Of a stretch of 21,382 bases of DNA, positions 14,393 through 20,548 are shown in pieces (position 1 is the first letter of the stretch; the number at the start of each line of letters is the position of its first letter). The notes below the pieces were generated by a model. The model searched no databases. It had not been told where the DNA came from and saw only the letters and a list, made by a program, of their open reading frames with translations. The position numbers were made by a program, and so were the translations under genes. Source of the DNA: Syntrophaceae bacterium UBA5744 (GTDB taxonomy: Bacteria > Desulfobacterota > Syntrophia > Syntrophales > UBA2192); contig DIFQ01000072.1 of the NCBI GenBank assembly GCA_002419215.1, positions 16,119 through 37,500 of the forward strand, written 5' to 3'.

Positions 14393-14833
14393 ATGGCTCG
14401 CATGATCGATGACAGGAGAATCCTCTGCATCCTGTCTCTTCTTATGGCAGCGGTTTTCGTCACGGGGGCGGCTCCGGCAACGACACAACAGGCCCAACTC
14501 GAAGGTGCCATCATCGCCGCTCCACGGATCTCGCCGCAGGATGCGTATCGGCAGGTGACCTCGGGTCAGGCCATCCTGGTCTGTGCCTATGAGGATGAAA
14601 CGAAATGCAACACGATGATGCTCCAGGGGGCGATTTCCCTCAAGGAGTTCGAGTCGAGATTGCCGAATCTCAGGAAGGACCAGCCCATTATCTTCTATTG
14701 CGCCTGACCCCATGAGCATACGTCTGCCGGTCAGGCAGTCAAATACCTGGGGATGGGATATACGGATGTCAAGGCCCTTCTCGGCGGTGTCGAAGCGTGG
14801 AAGAAGTCCGGGTACAAGATGATCGAGAAGTAG
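14393..14833 (+). CDS. Secreted rhodanese-like selenoprotein (in-frame UGA as selenocysteine)
   Basis: Reading the UGA at 14705-14707 as selenocysteine gives a 146-residue protein. It has a signal peptide (hydrophobic 10-27), a rhodanese-type fold, and a second half that continues in frame: PHEHTSAGQAVKYLGMGYTD, then VKALLGGVEAWKKSGY, ending at TAG (14831). The Sec falls in IIFYCA-U-PHEHTSA at position 105. Related rhodaneses have Cys there (YCACP), the sulfur-carrying site. An RNA hairpin with a GGUC loop begins immediately after the UGA, at the correct distance for a bacterial SECIS. AAAGGAGG precedes the ATG at 14393. If UGA is read as stop, the protein loses its active-site loop and the GGVEAW helix. 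Substrate unknown; probably periplasmic sulfur or selenium transfer. A nonsense mutation is the alternative. Confidence 0.85.
14708..14752 (+). promoter_or_regulatory. Bacterial SECIS-like hairpin behind the UGA
   Basis: A lower stem CCCCA (14708-14712) with TGGGG (14748-14752) and an upper stem CTGCC (14724-14728) with GGCAG (14734-14738) enclose the loop GGTCA. The loop starts 21 nt after the UGA. The E. coli fdhF SECIS also has a GGUC-type loop at similar distance, where SelB binds. It lies within coding sequence, as in bacteria generally. Confidence 0.75.
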
Positions 14834-15016
14834 GCTGAAATACGCATTTGCAGGGAGACAAACGATGAAAACGGGCTCTCAAAAATCACCCCCTTAAGGC
14901 AGGCCCAGGGCCAGTCGCTTGCTGCGGGTAGATGAATGGGAAGTGGCGCGGACCCCTCGCGAATGCGATTCGATGCCGTTCTGCTTGATTGAGGGCGCAA
15001 GAGAAGCAAGCGGCCT

Positions 15017-15622
15017 TCAAGCATTGAACAGCATCTGCAGCAGCAGATGCGTGGGCAGATAGACGAGCACCGGAAACCCGATCATCAGGAGACCCAGATA
15101 GATCAGGGGCGGTATCCGCTTCTGCGGGTTCGCGCCCGGTCCGAACACCCAGTTCACATTCTCTTCGGGATTCGAGAAAAAATAAGTCAGCGGGAGCACA
15201 ACCCAGGCCAGGGCCGTCTGGGCGATCCAGGCTGCGGGCGCATAACCCAGTACATGGATCATCCAGAGAAGCATGACAGGCAGGAACACGTGGAACAGGG
15301 AAAGGGCCCTGAGGTATAGAGGTTTGTGCGGATCGAACATGTAATCCGTCAGCCCCGTGACCCGCCTGCCCGTCAGGAGCTGTCCGAAGAAGCTCACATT
15401 CCAGAGCACTTCCGGCAGAACGATTCCCACCGCCACCATGCTTGCCAGCAGGCTGCTTTCGAGCCAGAGCGCGGGTACCGTGGTCAACAAGGCGATGTCC
15501 GAGAACCAGAGAAAGTTCCCGAGGCTGTACTTGACGGTATAGACCGCCACGGTGACTGCAACAAAAAGCGTATAGGCGATCTTGATCCAGAGGGGGATCA
15601 TCATTGCCGGATTCGTCTCCAT
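15017..15622 (-). CDS. Polytopic membrane protein of unknown function
   Basis: This protein has 201 residues and about six membrane helices. Recognisable conserved pieces are FSDIALLTTVPALWLESSLL, LTGLTDYMFDPHKPLYLRAL-like sequence, FHVFLPVMLLWMIHVLGY and FFSNPEENVNWVFGPG. I associate this pattern with a widespread but unnamed membrane-associated family; no function is known to me. The ATG at 15622 is chosen; a TTG nine bases upstream is an alternative that lies closer to the GGAAGGG motif. The intergenic stretch on the rhodanese side (14834-15016) contains only a ten-codon frame at 14864 that looks like a remnant. Confidence 0.7.
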   Translation of the reverse strand: METNPAMMIPLWIKIAYTLFVAVTVAVYTVKYSLGNFLWFSDIALLTTVPALWLESSLLASMVAVGIVLPEVLWNVSFFGQLLTGRRVTGLTDYMFDPHKPLYLRALSLFHVFLPVMLLWMIHVLGYAPAAWIAQTALAWVVLPLTYFFSNPEENVNWVFGPGANPQKRIPPLIYLGLLMIGFPVLVYLPTHLLLQMLFNA

Positions 15623-15774
15623 GGCAGCCAACGGATTCTGAATCCCTTCCAGTGTGCTTCATGACGGGATCCCGAGGCAAAAGCGCCTGAACGCCAATGT
15701 TCTCTCTTCGGAATCCCTCCTCCTGCAAGCCCGTGCCGCGGCATTCGAGTGATGGACGGGTCGAGACATGAAGT

Positions 15775-15794
15775 TATCACAAATCGATCACAAT
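15775..15794. repeat. Arm-type repeat beside tRNA-end scar A
   Basis: TATCACAAATCGATCACAAT differs in two of 20 positions from the sequence at 20464-20483. In both places it contains two direct ATCACAA units and lies near a tRNA-end-like sequence. Such short repeats can be integrase arm-binding sites. The rest of 15623-15774 shows no gene. Confidence 0.45.
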
Positions 15795-15804
15795 CGCATG
15801 AGAA

Positions 15805-15866
15805 AAGGGGTTACAAACCCCGTCTGCGGCTTGTAACCCCTTACATGACTGGCGGGCGGTCCGGGG
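15805..15866 (-). other. tRNA 3'-end-like scar A with terminator hairpin
   Basis: Read on the minus strand, CCCCGGACCGCCCGCCA (15850-15866) matches the acceptor end of the tRNA fragment at 20277. It is followed within eight bases by a perfect 12-bp hairpin, AAGGGGTTACAA (complementing 15831-15842) with TTGTAACCCCTT, then TTCTC. The T-arm and anticodon arm are absent, so only the last bases of a tRNA survive. It probably marks an old integration boundary. Confidence 0.5.
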
Positions 15867-16000
15867 CAAGGTCAGCGCTTCCAATTCTCCGTTTATTGAC
15901 TAGCCCCATGGCGAGGGCTTCCTTGACGTCTTTTGGGGTTGGCTCAGATATGCGCGTGACAGCGACATGCAGGCGGAAACAGGATCAATGAACAAGGGGG

Positions 16001-16549
16001 TCAGGCGCGCGGCAAGGCGTCGCCTGCACCCTCTTGTCGGCCATCCGCTTTGAATCCTTCGTGGAACGTGACGGTGCCCTGCGGAGTATGCCCATCGAAA
16101 GACAGAGCGAAAAAGACCTCCTGTGGCACTCCCTCGAGCATGAGTCCCGATACGTTCTTGAACCCGAATTTTTTGTAGTAATCCGGATGCCCCACGAGAC
16201 AGCAGCCTCGAGCATTCAGGTCTTTCAACCTTGACAGCCCTTCCCGTATCAGGGCTTTGCCAATACCCCGTCGCTGGTGCTCCGGCAACACCGACACAGG
16301 CCCAAGGCCGTACCAGTTCGGGGTGCCGTCCGAAATCGTCACGGGAGAGAACGCAATGTGCCCTGTCACGCGGCCATTCACTTCTGCGACGAGGGATACC
16401 GTAAGGGCATCGGCGGCGCGAAGCGCCTCTACGATGAACTGCTCCGTGTGGTTGCTGATCGCCAAAGTCCTGAATGCTGCGATCGTCACTTCGGTTATCG
16501 TGTTGCCATCGCCATCCCTCTCGTTCCTGACAACGATCTTTGGATTCAT
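16001..16549 (-). CDS. GNAT-family N-acetyltransferase (YhbS-like)
   Basis: This 182-residue protein probably transfers an acetyl group from acetyl-CoA to an amine. The acetyl-CoA site motif is clear: LGPVSVLPEHQRRGIGKALI (the QRRGIGKAL loop). The following GCCLVGHPDYYKKFGF and the end segment PQEVFFALSFDG are typical of the YhbS subgroup. The ATG at 16549 is chosen because AAGGAGG lies about 12 bases upstream and the family begins there; the frame stays open for another 22 codons. It lies between tRNA-end scars A and B. Substrate unknown. Confidence 0.88.
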   Translation of the reverse strand: MNPKIVVRNERDGDGNTITEVTIAAFRTLAISNHTEQFIVEALRAADALTVSLVAEVNGRVTGHIAFSPVTISDGTPNWYGLGPVSVLPEHQRRGIGKALIREGLSRLKDLNARGCCLVGHPDYYKKFGFKNVSGLMLEGVPQEVFFALSFDGHTPQGTVTFHEGFKADGRQEGAGDALPRA

Positions 16550-16868
16550 ACGCTTCGCGTTCCTCCTTCTTGCCGGCCGACCATGAATATGCCTACCTGG
16601 TTTTTCCCCGGACATTCGTGGATGCCTACATTATTTTGGCAGAATTAGGAAGAGGATATATCTGGCGAGAGCAAATCCGTATTGAATGACCCGTGAGAGG
16701 CCCTAATCGCGGAATCGACGCTTCAGGATGAACTGCACAGGCCCGAACCGGACAACGAATGACGCAGAAAAGCGTCAGGAACGACGGAGAGGCATTACCC
16801 CGGTAGTGTGAGACCCCGCCTGCCTGCCGGTCATGTTGCGGGGAGTTGACTTTCGAAAAGCAAAATGC
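16550..16868. other. Gene-free stretch upstream of the acetyltransferase
   Basis: No convincing gene is seen on either strand. The only structure noted is a small hairpin TGACGC-AGAAAA-GCGTCA near 16761-16778. The stretch lies between the acetyltransferase start and scar B. Confidence 0.4.
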
Positions 16869-16923
16869 AAGGGGTCAGGAAACATCCTGACCCCTTAGAG
16901 ATTATGGCAGGCGATCTCGGGGA
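16869..16923 (-). other. tRNA 3'-end-like scar B with terminator hairpin
   Basis: On the minus strand CCCCGAGATCGCCTGCCA (acceptor-like, 16905-16922) is followed after a few bases by a perfect 12-bp hairpin, AAGGGGTCAGGA with TCCTGACCCCTT (16869-16896), closed by a four-base loop. The layout is the same as scars A and C. Base composition drops sharply to the right of this point. Confidence 0.5.
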
Positions 16924-17052
16924 GAGGCTGGCCTGTTTTTCGAGGAAAATGCTGAAATACAAGACCCCTTTGCTATCCGTATAGCTTCCTGAAAGTGTTA
17001 AAATTGAATTTTGGTGATGAGTCGAAGATTACAAACGATAATCATTGAAATT

Positions 17053-17084
17053 AGAAAAGGCAGGGCATCCGAACCTGCTTTTCT
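17053..17084 (-). terminator. Terminator of the HAF-repeat gene
   Basis: AGAAAAGCAGG pairs with CCTGCCTTTTCT (one bulged base) on the minus strand, followed by AATTTC; the U-rich part lies in the 3' arm. A second hairpin, ACATCATG with CATGATGT (17093-17115), lies closer to the stop codon. Confidence 0.5.
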
Positions 17085-17126
17085 ATGAAGAACATCATGC
17101 TTCAGAAAACATGATGTATGAAGAGT

Positions 17127-18200
17127 TTATTTCTGTATCTCTCTCCTGTTAACTGCTATCCCAACTAAACCCAGGGCAAGAAGCAGTATGGTGGCGGGTT
17201 CGGCAACCCGAGTCATAAGGAAAGCATGTTCTTCACCATTGATTATGCCTTTGCCTACAATCTGTCCCCTGTTGTTTATGGCAGTTGCATCCATCAAATA
17301 CCAACCAGAATTAGGGTTTAGAAAACTATTAAGATCGTACAATTGCCCCTTATAGGAAGTGAATGCCGTCTCAACACCGTCCAGAAAATAGTATCCTACT
17401 ATTTGCCCAGGATTATTAATGTCCCATGGTGAAATATCCCCACCTCCAAGGATTGTCATAACGCCGTTTTCCCATAGAAAAAGATAAGCTGTAGTGCCCG
17501 ATATGTCCGAAACTCTCCCGACAATCTGTCCCTCTGAATTTATTGCAGTAGCATAACCGTGATGCATACCCAGAGTCCCGAGATCAATCATGGTTCCGTT
17601 TTTCCACAAGAAAGGATGTCTTTCTCCAGATGCTATATCTGCACCTCCGACCACTTGGCCATCATTGTTAATATCATTAGCATAGCTATCTCGCCCACCG
17701 AGTGTTCCAAGATCGGTGAGATTTCCTTGACTCCAGAAAAAAGCATGGCTACCAGTACCACTCCAGAAATCACCCACAACCTCACTATCATTATTAACTG
17801 CCATTGATTTCCATGTCTCTCCTCCCAATATGGGTGAAAACGTTCCATTTTCCCATATGTATGCATACGTAGACGCTGGCATATCGCCGGAATAGCCCAC
17901 AACTTGTCGAAGATTGTTTATCCCTAATGCTTCACTGCTGTGGGTAGCAGAAGTTCCAAGATCATACATGGTTCCGTTTTCCCAAATAAAGGCATGTTGG
18001 GGAGAGCCAGCATGGTTTGTAGAGACACCTACTATTTGTCCCCTTTCATTGATGTCCCAAGCCATACTGTAGTTCCCACCAAGCGTTCCCAAGTCTATAA
18101 TGGAATAATTGTATGAATCGGCGGTAGCACTTCCAACAAAACTAATTGTTATCAGTAGAATAGAAATAATGCTTATCAATGAGAAGGTTAATTTCTTCAT
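17127..18200 (-). CDS. HAF-repeat protein with PEP-CTERM sorting signal
   Basis: This 357-residue secreted protein has a signal peptide (1-27) and then about seven HAF-type repeats of the form HAFIWENGTMYDLGT followed by an INN-GQIVG unit. These probably form a beta-propeller-like extracellular structure. The C-terminus is a PEP-CTERM-type tail (332-357): VAEPATILLLALGLVGIAV and a basic end NRREIQK. Such tails direct exosortase-dependent sorting to the cell surface. No exosortase gene is in the window. GGGGAAAGAA precedes the ATG at 18200. The gene is clearly AT-richer than the left part of the window, suggesting transfer. It lies between scar B and the cassette array. Confidence 0.9.
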   Translation of the reverse strand: MKKLTFSLISIISILLITISFVGSATADSYNYSIIDLGTLGGNYSMAWDINERGQIVGVSTNHAGSPQHAFIWENGTMYDLGTSATHSSEALGINNLRQVVGYSGDMPASTYAYIWENGTFSPILGGETWKSMAVNNDSEVVGDFWSGTGSHAFFWSQGNLTDLGTLGGRDSYANDINNDGQVVGGADIASGERHPFLWKNGTMIDLGTLGMHHGYATAINSEGQIVGRVSDISGTTAYLFLWENGVMTILGGGDISPWDINNPGQIVGYYFLDGVETAFTSYKGQLYDLNSFLNPNSGWYLMDATAINNRGQIVGKGIINGEEHAFLMTRVAEPATILLLALGLVGIAVNRREIQK

Positions 18201-18339
18201 TTCTTTCCCCCCCCATAATGTATTCTGTGATAATGAAATAGGCAGTTCGCACCGAATTTATAAGCATTAATTGTACCTTGACAGAATCAATTTATAAAAA
18301 CATGAGACTATCATCCTGTATCCTATAGGGTTTAGAGAT

Positions 18340-18471
18340 ATGAAAATATTTATGTTAGGTGAAATGAAGCCGCTATTGCGTGAGTCAGAATCCCAAGCTG
18401 TTAAGCTTACCAACACTTTCCAAGCGTCTATATTGCCTCTAATTACCGATAGTATGGATAAATGCAAGTGA
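18340..18471 (+). CDS. Possible 43-residue small protein
   Basis: A frame beginning MKIFMLGEMKPLLRESESQA has plausible residue composition, but only a weak ribosome binding site (AGAG) and no recognised homologue. It lies in the 446-bp AT-rich stretch (18201-18646) between the HAF gene and the cassette array, which otherwise holds no gene I can support. It may be a remnant. Confidence 0.2.
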   Translation: MKIFMLGEMKPLLRESESQAVKLTNTFQASILPLITDSMDKCK

Positions 18472-18625
18472 TTACAAAGAATTTTGCATAAGTTAGTGTT
18501 TGTAAAGAATCCCGACAATTCTTTCAAATGGTAATCTTTATATATAGTTGTAAGTTTAGGATAATTCTTAGTAGGTGCAATGATCAAAGGAAGATAACTC
18601 ATCGATTTAATGTAGTCTAATTATT

Positions 18626-18632
18626 GTTAGCC
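18626..18632 (+). other. Left boundary (core site) of the integron cassette array
   Basis: GTTAGCC, the core site of the array, lies 14 bp before the first cassette gene. The recombination point is after the G. No full attC precedes it, only AT-rich DNA, so this is the left edge of the array. Confidence 0.6.
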
Positions 18633-18646
18633 GGACGAACGACACT

Positions 18647-19240
18647 ATGAACAGTCGAGGCGCCTTCAGGGGTTTGCGGCCCGTAATCGTCTTTGTGTGT
18701 CGACATTGGCTCGCGCTCGCGATACCGCTCGTTGGCTTGGTGTATGGCGTGGGCGACAGTCGCGGTTGGTGGGACTGGCTCTCGGGCCGATCGGAGATCA
18801 GTCGCGCTATCCAGCGTCTGGCGAGTCAGGACGGATTTCCTGTCGCCTTCATTTACTCGGAGGACCCTGACTTTGCGAGAATTGAGCGGTTCATCTCAGA
18901 GAGAACGCAAAACCCAGAGGTCAGGAGGCGATTCAAGTCAGGGCAGCGTCCATCTATGATTACCAGGGCAGGCGGAGGTGAGCGGATAATCCCGGTTCCC
19001 AAGGAATGGCCGAAGTTCATTGCCGTGCCGGCCGAATCCCCAATCTTGTACTCGTACGACGCGAAACCGCCTAATCAGATAGGCTCCGATATTGAGTGGG
19101 CGGGCACGCTCGAAGAAGCAAGAAGCTGGATTGAGCGTTGGCGAAGTTCGGAGAGAATGTGGATTAGTATTGTCCTCACCGCCGCGCTCTCGATCGCGTT
19201 GGTCATACATGAAAAGCGCGGCGATGGGCGTGCAGGCTAA
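18647..19240 (+). CDS. Cassette gene 1: membrane-anchored protein of unknown function
   Basis: This 197-residue protein has a hydrophobic segment near each end (about 12-38, and 172-190 ending IHEKRGDG). The central soluble part (about 40-170) is probably on one side of the membrane. No family is recognised. The stop codon TAA lies inside the attC site (19235-19291) and the start lies 14 bp after the core site, the tight packing expected of an integron cassette. There is no clear Shine-Dalgarno. Cassette size from core to core is 659 bp. Confidence 0.7.
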   Translation: MNSRGAFRGLRPVIVFVCRHWLALAIPLVGLVYGVGDSRGWWDWLSGRSEISRAIQRLASQDGFPVAFIYSEDPDFARIERFISERTQNPEVRRRFKSGQRPSMITRAGGGERIIPVPKEWPKFIAVPAESPILYSYDAKPPNQIGSDIEWAGTLEEARSWIERWRSSERMWISIVLTAALSIALVIHEKRGDGRAG

Positions 19241-19291
19241 CCAGCCGTTTGAGCCGACCTCGTACCTCGGCGGCTCAACTGAGTGTTAGCC
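19235..19291 (+). other. attC recombination site 1
   Basis: The site spans 57 bp. It begins GGCTAAC and ends GTTAGCC, perfectly complementary outer boxes. The inner boxes are GAGCCG (19251-19256) and CGGCTC (19271-19276) with a short variable centre. This is the canonical layout of a short attC (59-base element) folded by an integron integrase. Confidence 0.88.
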
Positions 19292-19304
19292 CTGGAAGAA
19301 ACGG

Positions 19305-20036
19305 ATGAAGATATATAAATTCAAGGACTTGACTGACGAGAAGAAGCATTCCCATTTCTATCAGATAGTCATGCAAAATGCCGTATGGTGCGCCAAGCCA
19401 GAGGCTTTGAATGACGAAGAGGAGTTTAAATTCAAATTAAATTACGACCCATCGCCTCGCACCTTTGATTTACTGACCGAAGTGGTTAAGAGATACAGAA
19501 CCGCGAATTTCCTGCCACCGGATTTGTCCTTAGCCTTGGTCTTGCAGAACAAAAGACTGGAAGCGATCACGGCACCAATCATCAAGGACGTTATTGACAA
19601 AAGCAGAAGCACCATAGGGATAGCAAGTTTTTCTATCACAAAGGCTGACGATCGGCTGTGGAGGGAGTATGGCGGACAAGGCAATGGGGTGTGCGTCGAA
19701 ATAGAAATTCCCGACCGGCTCGTAAACGTTTCTTTTCATCCAGTCCATTACGTATCTCAGAAAATCTTTCACGTAGATTCTTTTCTTGAGTCTGCTCTAT
19801 TCCCAGACAAGGCTTTCGACACATACAGAAACATATTGCTAACAAAGAAGAAGAAGTGGTCGCAAGAGGAAGAGATAAGATTCGTTTCTAAACGTCCAGA
19901 AGTGAACGTCATCGTCGACGGCCGTATCACTGAGATTACGTTAGGCGTTCGTGTTGCTGCCCAAACCATAGAACATGTGGAGACAACGATAGCCGAGCAG
20001 TGCCGAGCCAGCGGCATCAGGATCACGAAGCTATGA
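19305..20036 (+). CDS. Cassette gene 2: DUF2971-family protein
   Basis: This 243-residue protein matches the DUF2971 pattern. It starts with a KIYKFKDL-like strand and WCAKPEALNDEEEF (the fNDpfE motif). Then come SFSITKADDRLWREYG and GVCVEIEI in the middle, and KKKWSQEEEIRFVSKRP in the last third. The role of DUF2971 proteins is unknown; they are common on mobile DNA, and a defence role is possible but unproven. The start at 19305 lies about 14 bp after the core site of attC1, with GGAAG just upstream. Its stop lies seven bases before attC2. GC content is lower than in cassette 1, as expected of cassettes of separate origin. Confidence 0.82.
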   Translation: MKIYKFKDLTDEKKHSHFYQIVMQNAVWCAKPEALNDEEEFKFKLNYDPSPRTFDLLTEVVKRYRTANFLPPDLSLALVLQNKRLEAITAPIIKDVIDKSRSTIGIASFSITKADDRLWREYGGQGNGVCVEIEIPDRLVNVSFHPVHYVSQKIFHVDSFLESALFPDKAFDTYRNILLTKKKKWSQEEEIRFVSKRPEVNVIVDGRITEITLGVRVAAQTIEHVETTIAEQCRASGIRITKL

Positions 20037-20042
20037 AGAAAG

Positions 20043-20099
20043 GGCTAACAACTTGATGAAGCCGACTCCTTACAGTCGCGGCTCACCATGGCGTTGCTC
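20043..20099 (+). other. attC recombination site 2 (degenerate right box)
   Basis: Also 57 bp. It begins GGCTAAC, then AGCCGAC (20060-20066) opposite GTCGCGGCT (20075-20083). It ends GTTGCTC rather than GTTAGCC. Since bases after the G belong to whatever lies next, this unusual end may be the chromosomal insertion point rather than damage. Confidence 0.75.
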
Positions 20100-20203
20100 A
20101 TTTCAACACGTAATTCTCAATTATCAAGACGGCCCAACACTGCATATGAGTAGGTGTTAGAGGTAAAACCCACCTAAATCCTATCGATCCCGCTTCATCC
20201 CCG

Positions 20204-20225
20204 AATGTAGTCACAATGTAGTCAC
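20204..20225. repeat. Tandem 11-bp repeat AATGTAGTCAC x2
   Basis: AATGTAGTCAC is repeated perfectly and without a gap at 20204-20214 and 20215-20225, a few bases from the terminator of tRNA scar C. It resembles paired integrase arm sites. Confidence 0.7.
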
Positions 20226-20235
20226 GTGACCCCAT

Positions 20236-20268
20236 AAAAAAGGGCCTCAGAATTCCTCTGAGACCCTT
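20236..20268 (-). terminator. Rho-independent terminator behind the tRNA fragment
   Basis: GGGTCTCAG and CTGAGGCCC pair on the minus strand (one U-G pair) around a seven-base loop and are followed by TTTTTTAT. Confidence 0.8.
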
Positions 20269-20276
20269 GTAATTAA

Positions 20277-20322
20277 TGGCGGGCGATCTGGGGCTCGAAC
20301 CCAGGACCTTTGGTTCCGGAGG
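20277..20322 (-). tRNA. 3' half of a tRNA (probably tRNA-Arg CCG), scar C
   Basis: On the minus strand, CTCCGGA looks like an anticodon loop (CCG), followed by a variable loop AGGTC and a perfect T-arm CTGGG-TTCGAGC-CCCAG. The acceptor strand ATCGCCC, discriminator G and CCA complete it. The 5' half is missing: the sequence before the loop is unrelated and cannot pair with ACCAA. A 3' half of about 45 bp is the usual att core left by tyrosine integrases in tRNA genes. A terminator follows directly. It is not a functional tRNA. Confidence 0.75.
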
Positions 20323-20433
20323 TCGAATTTTCAAAAAAACTAGCTAAACGGAAGCCCTTAATATTTGGTCTGATTTCCCGTTATATCAGCTATTTAGGGC
20401 TAACTGGCCAATTCCATTTGTTCCCATCTATTC

Positions 20434-20505
20434 TGTGATAAATACCTCTTTTCCACCTGTTCCTATCACAAATTTATCACAATGATAACCTTTGGATTTT
20501 GTGAT
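20434..20505. repeat. Cluster of TGTGAT repeats beside scar C
   Basis: It contains TATCACAAATTTATCACAAT (20464-20483; 18 of 20 matches to 15775-15794), an inverted TGTGATAAAT (20434-20443) and TTTTGTGATC (20497-20506). The stretch 20323-20548 holds no gene I can support. Confidence 0.5.
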
Positions 20506-20548
20506 CTAGTGGCCTCATTACTTTTCCAAAAATTATCGATCGAAAATT

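Noticed and set aside
14705..14707. The TGA in the rhodanese gene as a true stop or nonsense mutation
   Set aside because: The frame continues with conserved rhodanese sequence and a SECIS-like hairpin follows immediately. It remains the alternative if the genome lacks selenocysteine machinery.
14864..14896. Ten-codon frame MKTGSQKSPP after the rhodanese
   Set aside because: It has a possible ribosome binding site but is too short to support as a gene; it is perhaps the remnant of a deleted one.
15841..15985. Minus-strand fragment containing RISEPTPKDVKEALAM
   Set aside because: It has protein-like composition but no start codon with a ribosome binding site, and it runs into the tRNA-end scar. 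It might be a gene remnant, but I cannot identify it.
18267..18602. Minus-strand frame of 111 codons in AT-rich DNA
   Set aside because: It has no ribosome binding site, an implausible composition and no recognised family. AT-rich non-coding DNA is more likely.
20098..20334. Minus-strand frame of 78 codons over scar C
   Set aside because: It runs through the tRNA fragment, the terminator and the tandem repeat, so it is not a gene.
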